A stretch of DNA of 64,000 nt, from assembly GCF_003672135.1 (NCBI RefSeq), contig NC_039516.1:5377838-5441837 (forward strand), given 5' to 3'. The first letter of the stretch is position 1. Each line of letters starts with the position of its first letter. The notes under the pieces were generated by a model that did not search any database, was not told the DNA's origin, and worked only from the letters and a program-made list of their open reading frames with translations. Made by a program: the position numbers and the translations under genes. Positions 1 to 12,093 of this stretch are shown piece after piece. Source of the stretch: Ooceraea biroi (lineage: Eukaryota > Arthropoda > Insecta > Hymenoptera > Formicidae).

Positions 1-3000
1 GCCACTGCAATTTAAGGTCGATCAACCATCGATTTCGTCCCGGCGCTACCCGGTGTTCGGTTTTATATTACATAACAATGTAAGTACCGTGTCTTTTAAG
101 CGCCGTTTTGGACCATCGAGGGTATCGTCGATCGATTCGACACGCACTTGCCACATCGAGCGGAAAAGGAAACGTGGCGGCGGGCCGCGAAGCGAAGCAG
201 AATATTGCCGAAATGTAGCGGAACGCTCCTCCGATCGTAAGTTCGAGGTCGATTGTCGATGTACTGTTATTTTAGAAATATTCTCAAGCTGAACACAAAC
301 CGACTTTGAAATATATCTATATTAATTTCAAGTCTCGCAATTATCGTGAATTATTTTGGCTGCAATAGTGCGTTCGGAGAAGAGGGTTCTGTGCAGTCAT
401 TATTGCAGATCGAGGAAACGTTGCAATTCCGTGTCGATTGTGGAATTCCGACAGCAGGGATCTCTCCTTCCCGATATTACGCTATCGCGCACAACATCCG
501 TTCTCGTGCGAGAGACGATCCATTTAAAGTGGTGCGCTTCGACGAGCGCCGCGGCGAGTGCATTTACGTCACAGTGGCTGCACCGGGACGGTTAAATCGA
601 GAAACACGCGCAATGACCACGTCCATTCGGCTTCCCCGACGATGGAGTTACAACTGCCGGTAATGACCATTATTACGTTCACGCGACTCCGCTAATCGCG
701 GCGAGGCCGCGCGCGAGCTCCCGCGCGGGTTACGGGAGTACGCACGAAAAAGATCGCGCGCTACCGCGAGACCATAATTACGTGTATCGGATTTTATGAT
801 CGTAACGGAGGGGAGACGGGATACGCGCGATACGCGGCGATTCGCGCGCGTCTCGGATCTCGCTGCGATTATAGTCCGCTGCGACGCGACGACGGTAATA
901 AACGGAACGCTAAATGAACGTCGTCGAGATGCGCGCGCGCGCGACGGACACGGAATAGTTTAATTTCGCGTCCGGGAATGCATTTACGGCGTCGGAGCTT
1001 TCGTCGGGGTTTCCTAATTGGATCCTCTCCCCCGTCCCCCCGTCACCGCCGTTACCACCTCGTCGCCGCTTCTCTCGTCGTGACAACTCAGTTTCTCGTT
1101 ACCCAACGCCTCATTCATTTTAATACGACGCTCGCGAGGAGCGAGTGCGAGCGACGCGAGCAATCCCGCATTCAAGTCCCCGGACGCGCTCTCGTGCTCC
1201 CCCTTTATCTTGATTTTTGTCCGCCGCCGTATTGTGCGTCCACCATTCCTCCTCTTCTCTCTTCCCGTCTTTTCTCCTTTTTCCTCACGATGACGATGCA
1301 CGACGCACGCCGCGCGGACGTTATCACGCTCGTCACTAATTCTCCGCAGGTTTTGCAAGCAGAAGTTTTATCGCCGAATCGCCATTCTCCGCGCACAACA
1401 TGGACAACGTTGATTCGACATGACGTGTCTGGATAACGTCAAGAAAACGTCTGTACGCCAAGCTACGACGGAGCATCCTCGCGCTTTTGGTTGCATCCTA
1501 TATCTCCTGTATCGCTTATTGTCGCGATTTCGCGTTTTGCTCGCGCGAATCCAGTGCGGAATGTCTACCGTATGGCGCAGGTAACGCGGACGGTAAACGC
1601 GGACGGCGTGGCCGACGTTTCCGCGTTCACGCCCGAGCAGACGGGCCGCTCCGGGCATGGCCGAGCGTGCCCTCGGTATCCGATTACCTGTACATGAGTA
1701 TCGGTACTCTTACGCGGCCGACGCCGATGCCACCGAGAGGTCTTGCTCGCGCATACCAGCGCGCGGAAGATGTCTGTACTTACTGATTCCTCGCTGAAGT
1801 AGCGCGCGCGGAAAAGGGAGAAAGAAAGAGAGAGTAAGAGAGAAAGAAGGATCTCTCCTCGTCTCTTCTTTCAATGGTGCTGCGCGCCGATATGCACGTC
1901 GGTTCCCTCGTGGCCCTCGAGCACCGTCCTTTGGCGAACGTTCCGCGAAACGTCATCGGGAATCGCGTGCGTGCGCTCGGCATAATAGCGCAACGGCGAT
2001 GCTACGGAGTACCACGCGGAGCCAGGAAATTCAATGCCCTTCCTGGCCCCGGCCTGGCCCCTTCAGTCGCGCGGGATGTAGATGTAAGGATGCTTAACTA
2101 GGGGCTCGAAACGATGCCTTTACTTATTCGGAGTGGATAAGTATCGAATATCGGGTATGCCGGGCATGGTCACTACTGAGTCCTCACGTGGCCTTTAATA
2201 ATAACGAAGGAAAATGTATTGCGAGAGGATGGACGCATATAGCGAAACATCCACGATACAGTCGTATCGAATTGGCGATTTTTCTTCTTCAGTTTCATTT
2301 CGAAAAAAATAATTTCATGTCGAAAACGGTACACGTAGTTTTTCGCGTAAATGTCGCTTCACGCACGACGTGTACAATGTAATCCAACGCAACGAAATAA
2401 TTTCTAGCATCGTGATTGTTCCAGATATGTCGGTCACTTCACTTGTCTCGTTGAAGTACTCGTCGCGCCCCATTGACACTAATGTCGGCATTTGAATACA
2501 AGCAGACCGTTCGTACGTGCATATACGTATTCCGGTAATGACGGCGCATCGTGTGCCCCGGAAAAAAAGAGGAAAAAGGAGGAAGTGCGCTACGCGGTGC
2601 ATTGTGGCGCACCTTAGGTGCGCGATACCGAGGCGGGGCTGGCGCGAGCGGATTCCCGGTGGAAGGATGTGTCCGTTATGATGATTATCGTGCGTCTTGG
2701 ACGCGGTTAATCCCGCCGACGACACGATGCGGCGACGAGGACGAGGTTCTTTCCACGGTCTCTATGCAAATGCACTCGTGTGTGCGCTCGCGCGCAATAA
2801 TTCGCCCCCTTTTTGCGAGTACCGTTGGGAACGAGTACCGGATGAATCCCGCTGTCTCCCTCGCGTACTTCACCGACATTAAGGGAACGCCCTTTGTAGG
2901 CACGTCGGAAAATGTATTATATTTTGCAATTGAAGCACGATTTAAATGTTGATAATGATTAATATCAAGCTAATAATATGCATCGGAATTGGAAAGTGGC

Positions 3001-4679
3001 TCGACGTGGTTCGAGTAGCCCAAAATTCCCAGGCATTCAGAAACCATTCGCAGACCCAGTGATTTGAGGATCTGCAGTTCCGAGAATCCGAGCAAATTCG
3101 CGAAGGATCGAAGGGCCCAAATATGCAAGGCTATAATCCCTCGAAAACCGTAGATTGAGGAGTCTCTGAGATCCCAAAGCCGGTTTGTTGTGTAGATACA
3201 CGAAATTCTCTCGAGCTCGAGCTAATAAATGTTATTTCTTCCGCAGCGAAAGACGTGAATTTCTACCGTGCGGATCTGACTGCGAACGGGTAGATCACGG
3301 ATCAAGTCCGGAGTTCAGGTTCTGGAGTCTCGTGCCTTGCGACCGCAAGTTCGCGAAGCTTTCGCGGTGTCCCCCCCGAGACGAAATAAGTTAACGGCTC
3401 ACGGCGTTTCCTCATTCCTACTCGCGTTCCTCGCGATATTACATTCGGGTCGTTAAATTCTCGCCGTTCGTTCTATAGGCGCCCCTTGTACCCTCGCCCC
3501 GTGATGGGTCCGTGTGATGGGCCGCAAGATCCGGAGCCACGCGAACGAAAGAAACCGAACGAGCTGAAGAAAATCGGCGGCTGAAGAAAATACACGAATG
3601 ATTTCGCAGACGAGAGAAAGAGACAGAGAGGTGGGCCGTTAAATTGGCGTGCGCACGGCGTCGAACCGTTCCTTTGCGCGCGATCGGCCTGAAACTGCTT
3701 TATTATTAGTCCATTTTTCTTCCCAAGTTTTTCTGGTCATTTCTCATCGATTTTGTGTTAGGTTCCGTTACGTACGTATTACGATATGCACTGGATCTCA
3801 GTGGTATCACATTTTGCTCTACTATTCCTTGATGGATCTACTCTCTCTCATTATTTCAGTCATGATTATGCACGGATGCACATTCAATATCGATGGAAAA
3901 CACATTTTCACAAGTTTGCCAATAATATCAGATTGAAGGTTTTTATTTACATCAATTTTCTTCCTGATTATATAAAAAAGTAAGAGGAAACTGATCTATT
4001 GCAAACCAAAAAATCACGATTAATTAAAAGACAGTTTTTTCTGTGATTAAAATACGTTTTTACCATTATTTATGGTACCTGCCGGACAATGAAACTTTAT
4101 GGAGTGTAAAAAGGTAATAAGGATACTATTAAAGTATCGTGAGTAAACTATCCTGAGTGCATTGTCGAAGTACCGTAAGCGAAATATCGATATTTCGATC
4201 CTAACACCGAGGCATCGTAAACATCCTTAGTCTAGCGACCTAACAACAGTCCCAGCGAATTGCTGGGTCGTATGTACAGTAACAAATGGGTATCGCGAAG
4301 TCATAACGTAGCGGGAATTCGTATGATCTGGACCGTTACCGGAAATGTAGCGCGGCTCATCGAGACGACCCGGGGTTATCGGATTACCGGCTGTGCGCGA
4401 CTCGAAGAACACGGCATAATGATCCTTGACTAATTGCCATTTCGTCGGCCAGATAACGAACCGTATCGTCAATTAGAGCGAACGGCGTGTTCGCCGATCG
4501 TTCTGAAAGTGGAGGTCCACTTGGCGGGCACCACACCCGTGTCTCCCAAGAAAAACTTTACACATTCGTTGTGCCCGACATGTCTTTACTACATCAGGCA
4601 TCATCTCAGTCCAAATTCAAATTGACTAAATTTTATATCGATGCAATCGAAATGCATTGAAATTTAATGAGAAAAGATC
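1..4679. other. Non-coding stretch, no gene found
   Basis: I find no open frame with convincing splice sites or family resemblance here. CpG-rich patches (about 680-960 and 1550-1700) alternate with AT-rich sequence. A purine-rich low-complexity run lies near 1809-1850. It could be intergenic or part of a long intron of a gene outside the window. Confidence 0.6.
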
Positions 4680-4703
4680 CTATTGTAAGAGGCGAAAAAT
4701 AAC

Positions 4704-4790
4704 TAGGAGACTGCCTTAGATTTGAACTCGAACTCTCCGGGATCCCTGGTTCACACGCCTAGGTCTTAGGCTGTACGGCCAATACTCCTA
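4704..4790 (-). other. tRNA-like segment inside the LTR (candidate Pol III unit)
   Basis: On the minus strand this 87-nt segment starts TAGGAG and ends CTCCTA, giving a 6-bp acceptor-like pairing. It contains an A-box-like TGGCCGTACAGCC (4781-4769). It also has a B-box-like GTTCGAGTTCAAATC (4733-4719), which includes GTTCAAATC, a full match to the loose B-box consensus GWTCRANNC. A TTTTT run that could end Pol III transcription follows at 4699-4695. The D-arm region resembles class II (Leu/Ser type) tRNAs, and 87 nt suits that class. The T-arm does not fold into five good pairs and the anticodon stem is imperfect, so this is a tRNA-derived relic or promoter, not a functional tRNA gene. The same segment recurs in every LTR copy of both arrays. 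Confidence 0.5.
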
Positions 4791-5435
4791 CTGTTGTGAC
4801 CAACTTGTTTTCATTCTGATCCTCTATACGACCTGTCAGTCTCGACTATCTTTCCAGATCTTACAGCTCGGCCAGCCTGACATTACATTCGTCCCCGAAT
4901 GTCTCCAAATCGTCGGTTCACTCCACTGGAGTCCCTCCCAACCTCTATTTTTGGTTCACTCTTCTGAGTCCCTCCCAACATCCATTTTTGGTTCACTTCT
5001 CTGTAGTCCTTCCCAATCTCCATGTTGGTTCACTCCTCTGAGTCCTTCCCAACCTCCATGTTGGTTCACTCCTCTGAGTCCGTCCCGACCTCCATGTTCA
5101 GGCTTCACTACCGGCCAGCTGCTTCTCAATTCCCTCCTCTCCGAGGGGTAGCGGATGAATCTCAACTGTCTTCGAGGGTAGCGGATTTTATCCCACTTCT
5201 GAATTGTAAGAGGCGAAAAATAACTAGGAGACTGCCTTAGATTTGAACTCGAACTCTCCGGGATCCCTGGTTCACACGCCTAGGTCTTAGGCTGTACGGC
5301 CAATACTCCTACTGTTGTGACCAATTTGTTTTCATTCTGATCCTCTATACGACCTGTCAGTCTCGACTATCTTTCCAGATCTTACAGCTCGGCCAACCTG
5401 ACATTACATTTGTCCCCGAATGTCTCCAAATCGTC

Positions 5436-5690
5436 GGTTCACTCCACTTGAGTCCCTCCCAACCTCCATTTTTGGTTCGCTCTTCTGAGTCCCTCCCAAC
5501 ATCCATTTTGGTTCACTCTTCTGAGTCCCTCCCAACCTCCATGTTGGTTCATTCCTCTGAGTCCTTCCCAATCTCCATTTTTGGTTCACTCTTCTGAGTC
5601 CCTCCCAACCTCCATGTTGGTTCACTCCTCTGAGTCCCTCCCAACCTCCATGTTGGTTCACTCCTCTGAGTCCGTCCCGACCTCCATGTT
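5436..5690. repeat. 36-bp minisatellite inside array 1
   Basis: Seven consecutive units of about 36 bp, each starting GGTTCACTC and ending in a TCCATGTT or TCCATTTTT tail, fill most of the second internal segment. The first and third internal segments of the array hold five and four units. Because 36 is divisible by 3, the repeat stays open in several frames on both strands and creates false reading frames of 12-residue periodicity. Confidence 0.85.
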
Positions 5691-6466
5691 CAGGCTTCAC
5701 TACCGGCCAGCTGCTTCTCAACTCCCTCCTCTCCGAGGGGTAGCGGATGAATCTCAACTGTCTTCGAGGGTAGCGGATTTTATCCCACTTCTGAATTGTA
5801 AGAGGCGAAAAATAACTAGGAGACTGCCTTAGATTTGAACTCGAACTCTCCGGGATCCCTGGTTCACACGCCTAGGTCTTAGGCTGTACGGCCAATACTC
5901 CTACTGTTGTGATCAACTTGTTTTCATTCCGATCCTCTATACGACCTGTCAGTCCCGACTATCTTTCCAGATCTTACAGCTCGGCCAGCCTGACATTACA
6001 TTCGTCCCCGAATGTCTCCAAATCGTCGGTTCACTCCACTTGAGTCCCTCCCAACCTCTATTTTTGGTTCACTCTTCTGAGTCCCTCCCAACCTCCATGT
6101 TGGTTCACTCCTCTGAGTCCTTCCCAATCTCCATGTTGGTTCACTCCTCTGAGTCCGTCCCGACCTCCATGTTCAGGCTTCACTCCCGGCCAGCTGCTTC
6201 TCAACTCCCTCCTCTCCGAGGGGTAGCGGATGAATCTCAACTGTCTTCGAGGGGTAGCGGATTTTATCCCACTTGTGAATTGTAAGAGGCGAAAAATAAC
6301 TAGGAGACTGCCTTAGATTTGAACTCGAACTCTCCGGAATCCCTGGTTCACACGCCTAGGTCTTAGGCTGTACGGCCAATACTCCTACTGTTGTGACCAA
6401 CTTGTTTTCATTCTGATCCTCTATACGACCTGTCAGTCTCGACTATCTTTCCAGATCTTACACTAT

Positions 6467-9400
6467 ATTGTTCAGTTAGCCAGTAATCCTATGGAGAGTA
6501 GATGCTAGGAAGCCGACTGAGGAAAGTACTAATTAGCAGCGAAGTGACGAAACCACGGAATCGTTCGGCGCTGAAAATTGGAAACGGTTCAGAGTGAAAC
6601 GTCGGCATACGGTATGAGTGTAGGTCACGAGGCTTGGTATAATATCGCACAGTACACAGACCCATTTCGATTCGCGCAGACTCTTCGACCTCGCGTGGAC
6701 TCCTCGTGACCGCCAAGCCGAGTGTGTGTGCACAGGTGTGCACACACGCGTCTACCGCCGTGTAAATTCTTTGGCAAACACTTGCGGCGTGGCCTCGCGC
6801 CGATTGATTCCGCACGCGAGGCCGATCCTCTAGCGTGATCTTCTCGCGTAATAGGGCCCGCCTGAAGTCGCTGGAAAGTTGGCACTCTTCAACCCGCCCC
6901 ACTAAACACTAGCAACGTGACTGCAAACGAGGATGTGGACGCGTGAAGGGCCTTAGTCAAGATTGTGGCCTTTGATGAAACGACGAAGCTTCCCACAACT
7001 TTTACTTTCGACTAAAATCGTCTGAAGGCGCAAATTTATTAATGAAACTGTGGGATAAATTGTAAATGATGTATGCAATTATGAAGAATGCTCTTTTCTA
7101 TCAGATGCATCAATTTTGCAAGTTTCGCAAATTATCGTTCTGCGAGTCAAGCATAGGTCGTTGCTCGCGTGGCGAACTTTGAAAGCTACGCGCGCCGCTC
7201 GGAACGGTCGCGCATAATTGCCGAGTTTCTCCAGTTTCCTTCGCACGCGGCTTCTAATTGTTGTCCTCCGGCCGATGTCGCCATTGTTACATTTCTAATC
7301 GGACGTTGAGTTAGGGAAATTCCCATGGGTCCGCCGCGCGGTCACGTTTCTGTTCGTGGACATTGTTTAAAACCGCGCGATTGCCGGTCTCGCGCGCGTG
7401 CATATTTAAGAGCGTGCGCGCTTTGCATAGCATAGTATACAATTGAGTAGTTAGCAAAAGTCAGTGTACACGTATAATCGAGCGACAGTATGTAACGCGC
7501 TTAGCTCTCCCCGAGAGAGATTATTATTCTCGCTCTGAAATTTCGCATGAACTGTCGCATGGCACAATTCGTGTGCCACATAAGTTGCATGACAATTTTT
7601 CAACGCATCTTAATCAAGAAAAGTGCTTACTTGAGAATTCAAAAGCGTAGTTGGCGCGATGCATCGCGCATTTCTGGTAGATTTAATCGTCGTCGCGGTC
7701 GCTGTGTACGCAGTCGAGTAAAATTTTAGACAGGAATATATTAAGAATTGTTGACTTTCGCGTAGATTCGAAGACGCACGAAAATGCTGGGAATCCAGAA
7801 TTCCTTGGGCAAACGGCAACTCCATCTCGCACGCTCGGTACCGTGCTAATTTTAAAGAAAATTTGGAAACGGCGAGTATGCGCGAATATATTCAGACCTC
7901 GAGGACGACGCTGCTGCCGGATAATGTCAACGGCCTTGCCGGAGTCTCAGGTACCTTGCCTATGTTTGCCCGACACGTGTTAGCGCTAATTACCACCTTC
8001 GCGCGTCTCCGAGGAAGACGCGACGTCTCTCTAATTTCGCCTTTCTGTTCGCGAAATCTTCTCGTAGCGGCGCAGCGCCTAGATGCGCGATAAATGCGTC
8101 CCTGGGGGACGCAAACAAAAGAGAGGAACGAGGCACGTTGTCGGCGGGAGCGTGAGAGAGAGCGACGCTATTAAGGGCAGTCTCTAATTAATTGTCAGGA
8201 TGAGTGACTGGGCCTGGTAATTATTGGACTATGATTATTAGTCGGTTCTCTCATCAGGCCAAACAACCGCCTCGTAACGGGGGGCATTCACAACTGGAAG
8301 CGCTTATGCAAGAAGGGATTAGCTTCTTAGAAGAGAACTAGCTGGAAGCAAAGCCAGTTGTGCTAGGATTATGGCAAAAAGACGTGGTATTTTGCTACGT
8401 GCCGAGTATTTTCTTTTGGAATCCGAGGTATAACAGTTACTAATTACCATTTTACGTAAGCACGCAAGGGGAAAAGGTAGATGGTAGTTTCTTTTTCAAG
8501 CATCGGATGATCCCTTCTTGAGAATGACGATAAATTCAGTCGATGCTCAGAAATAATACCGAGAGAATTTATGTAACATGATATATACTCCAGACGCATA
8601 ATTAGTGCATAACTTCGTTTTCGAAATATATCGCAATGCAATGCTAGAATATATTAATTGGTATGTGAGATCACACACTGCTGCGATATCATCTGGTTTT
8701 ACGTAAGCGATAAAAGAAGCTAAGACGAAAGAGGTCTCTCTAATAAAAGATGGCTCCGCAGGTGAATTAACGATGCTTGCATCCTACGCGCGCGCGTTTC
8801 CGAGATACATACCTCCGCATTAAATCGACGAGTCCCAGGCAATTACGCATAATTTCTGCATCGCGCAGTTGCGTCTAACCAGCGTGTTTTCGACGAAAAG
8901 AAGGGCGCGGCGAGGCTCAAATTAAACGCTGTGAAGAAGCCCTGCAGGCCTCCCTTGAAACAGAAGGAGAAGCTGCTCGACAATGTAAAGTATCGAGTTT
9001 AGTTTTCAGCCACAACGAAAATTGAAAATATAGATTAACGAGCCCGGTCAGCCATACGTCACTCAAGTGTCAATATTAATGAAGCTTATACGATAAAAGT
9101 TTGTAAAAGTAATGAGTAATGACGAATCATAAAGGATATTAATACTTAAAAATTGTCGAGAAAAATGTTAGGTTGCAGATAAATATATACCTATTGAATC
9201 TAACATTTTCATCACGAATGATGGATGATTCTTTTTGATCATTTATAATCTGTATGCGATAAAAAGATTTACCGATGAAATTATTTTGTCCTGTCGTGGA
9301 GAATATCCCTACGTAGACACATCGTTAAATAATGTGCATCGCATCTTGTGTTAAATTTAGCAATATCGTGATTGTTGTGAACATGCAATGGAATATATTG

Positions 9401-11788
9401 AATCATCGAGTCGCTTCCTGCTTTCTAACAGACGGCCACGAAGGACGCGCTTGAAGGAGGGAAAGCTGCTGGGGTCTCGGTATAAAGACAGTGAAATTCG
9501 TCATAAAATTGCCAATTATCGACCAGCGACCTTTAACATCAACCTGCGATTAAACGCGTGCCTTTAATGAACTAAGATGATGTCGTTGTCTCTCTTTCAC
9601 CGTCGCTTTTCGAAAGCGGTCGTTCGCCAACGATTTCTCAGTGACGACGACGACGACAACGTTCGTCGCTCCTTCCCTTTTCGTAATCGTTTAATATTAA
9701 TGAAGCTAGAGCATCGAGGGATTATCGCATCGTTACGCATGCTTTGCCGCTGAGATTGCATCGATCGCGTATCGAGTTCAACGAGATTTCCATTTTGGCC
9801 AGGGCTGGATTGAACGACGAGAGAGAATAGTTGGTCTTCTCAGGTCCGAAGTATTATTCTTCTTAGTGATGATATATTAAACAGTAAAATTATGTTACAT
9901 TTTGTTAATTTTATATCTTCCTCAGTTTCTACAATAGTGATCGCGGTTACAATCAGGATTATGAAACGCGTCTCAGACAACGAGCGTCTGAGCGCGCGGA
10001 GAAACTGCATCGCGCAGTCGTATCCATTAAGGCAGCACGCGTCACTCCGCCGTCGTAATGCATCTAATAGCACTTCCCCCATTAAGATATAAATTGTTCA
10101 TTTATTCGCGGGGCTACTTTTAGGTACGGCACATCTCTCTCGATGTCTTCCCGCATCGGTATGCCGGTGTCGCGGCGTGTGAAAGTTCCCAAGTGGGATA
10201 CCGATGCCCGGACGGCAGTCCGCCGTGCTGGTCTCCTTCGCAGATACGCGGCTGCTGGACATCCCGCGTAGATACGGCCGCTGGGCATCCTTCCTAGCTA
10301 CTACGCCTGGTAGGCAAAGACGGCGTACTCCGATAAGCTGCCTTTCACGCGGGAACGTAAAGGGAATGTCCCACCGAACGTACGGCAGAATGAAGTGACT
10401 TAGGACCGAACTCGATGAACGTTGATCACATCAGTCCACTGAATCGTCTGTCGATTATTGAGATCGAAACGATTAAAACAAGAAATTTTTAAAATACTGC
10501 GATCGTTAACATTAATATCAGTGTTGCTGCAATTGTATGCAAAACTTCTTGGTCCTTGGATACATGTATCGATTTCTGAGATCGATTTTCAAGTTCGATC
10601 TTGTTGTTATTTAAAGTTTATATATGTGATATATGTTGATTTATAGTTCTTTTTGTATTATTAGAAGAAATTGATTACGGATTATTTTTGTGTCACAAGG
10701 AATTTTATTGTATTCCTTTGGTGATCGTTTGACGACATGTTTGTCGATGATCGTTCCATTTCATTCCAATCGAACACAGTTGAATCCAATTACACGCGCG
10801 TAACTGCGTCGAGGTAAACCACCGCGCCTGCGATTTGGTGGAATGTCCGCTTAAAGCTTCATTTACGCGCCTCGCGCGTAGGCGAAGCTCTTGCCGCGTA
10901 GGACACGTCGCGTGGGCAATTTCTCTCGCTGCAGCCTTGGCTACCTACGATCTGCGTGGTAGTGATCAACAACAACCTTCTTTCTGATGCGTGTCAAGTT
11001 CCAATTGGCGTGCACTGCGTGTTTGTTACCTAAAGTATTGTATTATTCAATGTAGAGGTGTATCCTCCCTCGGCTTCACTTTTATTGCATTTTTCCTCGT
11101 CTTAAAGAGAATTCATGAGTTGAATAACACGATAAAAGCAGTGGGTGCATACAATGTTTGTTGTTTCATGTAATAATTTAATTTATATTTAATCTGGTAT
11201 TTAAAGTACAACTTGATTACGGTTTGACTTTTACTATGGTTTTTAAAAGTTTTTATTGAATTTTGTAATATTAAGTACGTGATAATATTGAGAATTTGTT
11301 TGGCATAGATTTCGTAAACCACCAGATGGAGCAAGATTCCATAAAGATAAACTGGCGCCTCCACGACCACGCGCGTATTTACATAAAGGTGCGAAATTTG
11401 TCGCCAAGAAAGTAAAATCATATTTGATCGACCTTAAAGACCACCAACACGAGCATTACTGGTGAGTGCGAGGCGGGAAGTCGGTTGCGTTATGCAATAA
11501 AATTATACTACGTTTCACCACGAACCTCCGTGGAAGACGCGCGACAAAAATGGATGCAAGATGAGCCTTTGTTCGTTGGTGCATGAACGTTATCTAAGAA
11601 TCTATAGTATGCCGTCGTCGTTCGTAAAGGAGAAAAGTACGCATAGCGCCCTTTGGAACAGTGATTCTCAAGTATATTGTCATAATCTCTAGAAAAAATT
11701 ACCGGTCTTATATTCGTTTGTGCCTTTTTTAAATTTGTGCATTTATCGAAACGATCGATTACGATAATCGCTGCTCTTTTTTCGAGGG
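6467..11788. other. Non-coding stretch, no gene found
   Basis: No supported exon. The stretch holds scattered short frames, CpG-rich patches (7180-7440, 10860-10930) and AT-rich tracts. I see no clear tRNA, repeat array or TIR element. It may be intronic or intergenic. Confidence 0.55.
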
Positions 11789-11790
11789 GT

Positions 11791-12091
11791 CCCGAGTCGA
11801 AATTTTGCGCCTACTTTAATGCTTTTAGCAGTCGTACGAACCTACTTTTAGGAAAATAGAACCTAGAACTCTTATATTGAAACTCAAACTCCTACAAACA
11901 GATGTTAAGATGCTATTTTGACCCTGCAACACTCGGCTATAATCTTGATCGTAACCTGCTTTGACGCTCTGGCGGCAAAAAAGGAAATTTCGGACATATT
12001 TTAGTGCTAAAGTAGTAGCTAAATAGACGCTGAATAACGGCCTCGGATGAAGAATTCGAGGTTCAGTGTAGAACTAAAATTTCGACTCGGG
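11791..12091. mobile_element. MITE family 1, copy 1
   Basis: A 301-bp element with terminal inverted repeats CCCGAGTCGAAATTTT at both ends. It is about 95% or more identical by eye to the copy at 20689-20988. The dinucleotide GT lies on both sides (11789-11790 and 12092-12093). It has no coding capacity. The superfamily is not recognised, as 2-bp duplications other than TA are unusual. Confidence 0.8.
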
Positions 12092-12093
12092 GT

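Larger units (their letters stand above)
4684..6462. mobile_element. TRIM-like LTR element, tandem array 1 (4 LTRs, 3 internal segments)
   Basis: Four near-identical 182-bp direct repeats (4684-4865, 5205-5386, 5797-5978, 6281-6462) begin TGTAAGA and end TCTTACA. They separate three internal segments of 339, 410 and 302 bp. The whole block is flanked by a perfect 4-bp duplication, CTAT, at 4680-4683 and 6463-6466. TG...CA ends, short terminal inverted repeats and a 4-bp target duplication are the signature of LTR retrotransposons. The small size and lack of any gag/pol frame fit a terminal-repeat retrotransposon in miniature (TRIM), which needs proteins supplied by another element. The LTR-int-LTR-int-LTR form is what unequal exchange between LTRs produces. 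I see no clear primer-binding site or polypurine tract. A TGGGAT sequence about 10 nt inside the end, read on the minus strand, is the only candidate. Orientation is therefore unknown. Confidence 0.78.

Noticed and set aside
4951..6285. Open frames on both strands with a 12-residue period (for example VHSSESLPTSM on plus, GVNQHGGWEGLR on minus), also at 21268-24682
   Set aside because: They are translations of a 36-bp minisatellite, whose length is divisible by three. They appear on both strands, lack splice sites or upstream signals and vary with repeat number. No evidence of a protein.
4684..6462. CRISPR array
   Set aside because: Repeats are 182 bp and 36 bp without unique spacers, the genome is eukaryotic, and target duplications mark it as a transposon.
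7401..7729. Core promoter (CATATTTAAG) plus small gene with a 60-codon frame at 7547
   Set aside because: The TATA-like site and the possible initiator (TCAGTG near 7461) are too far apart for standard spacing, and the short frame has no recognisable features.
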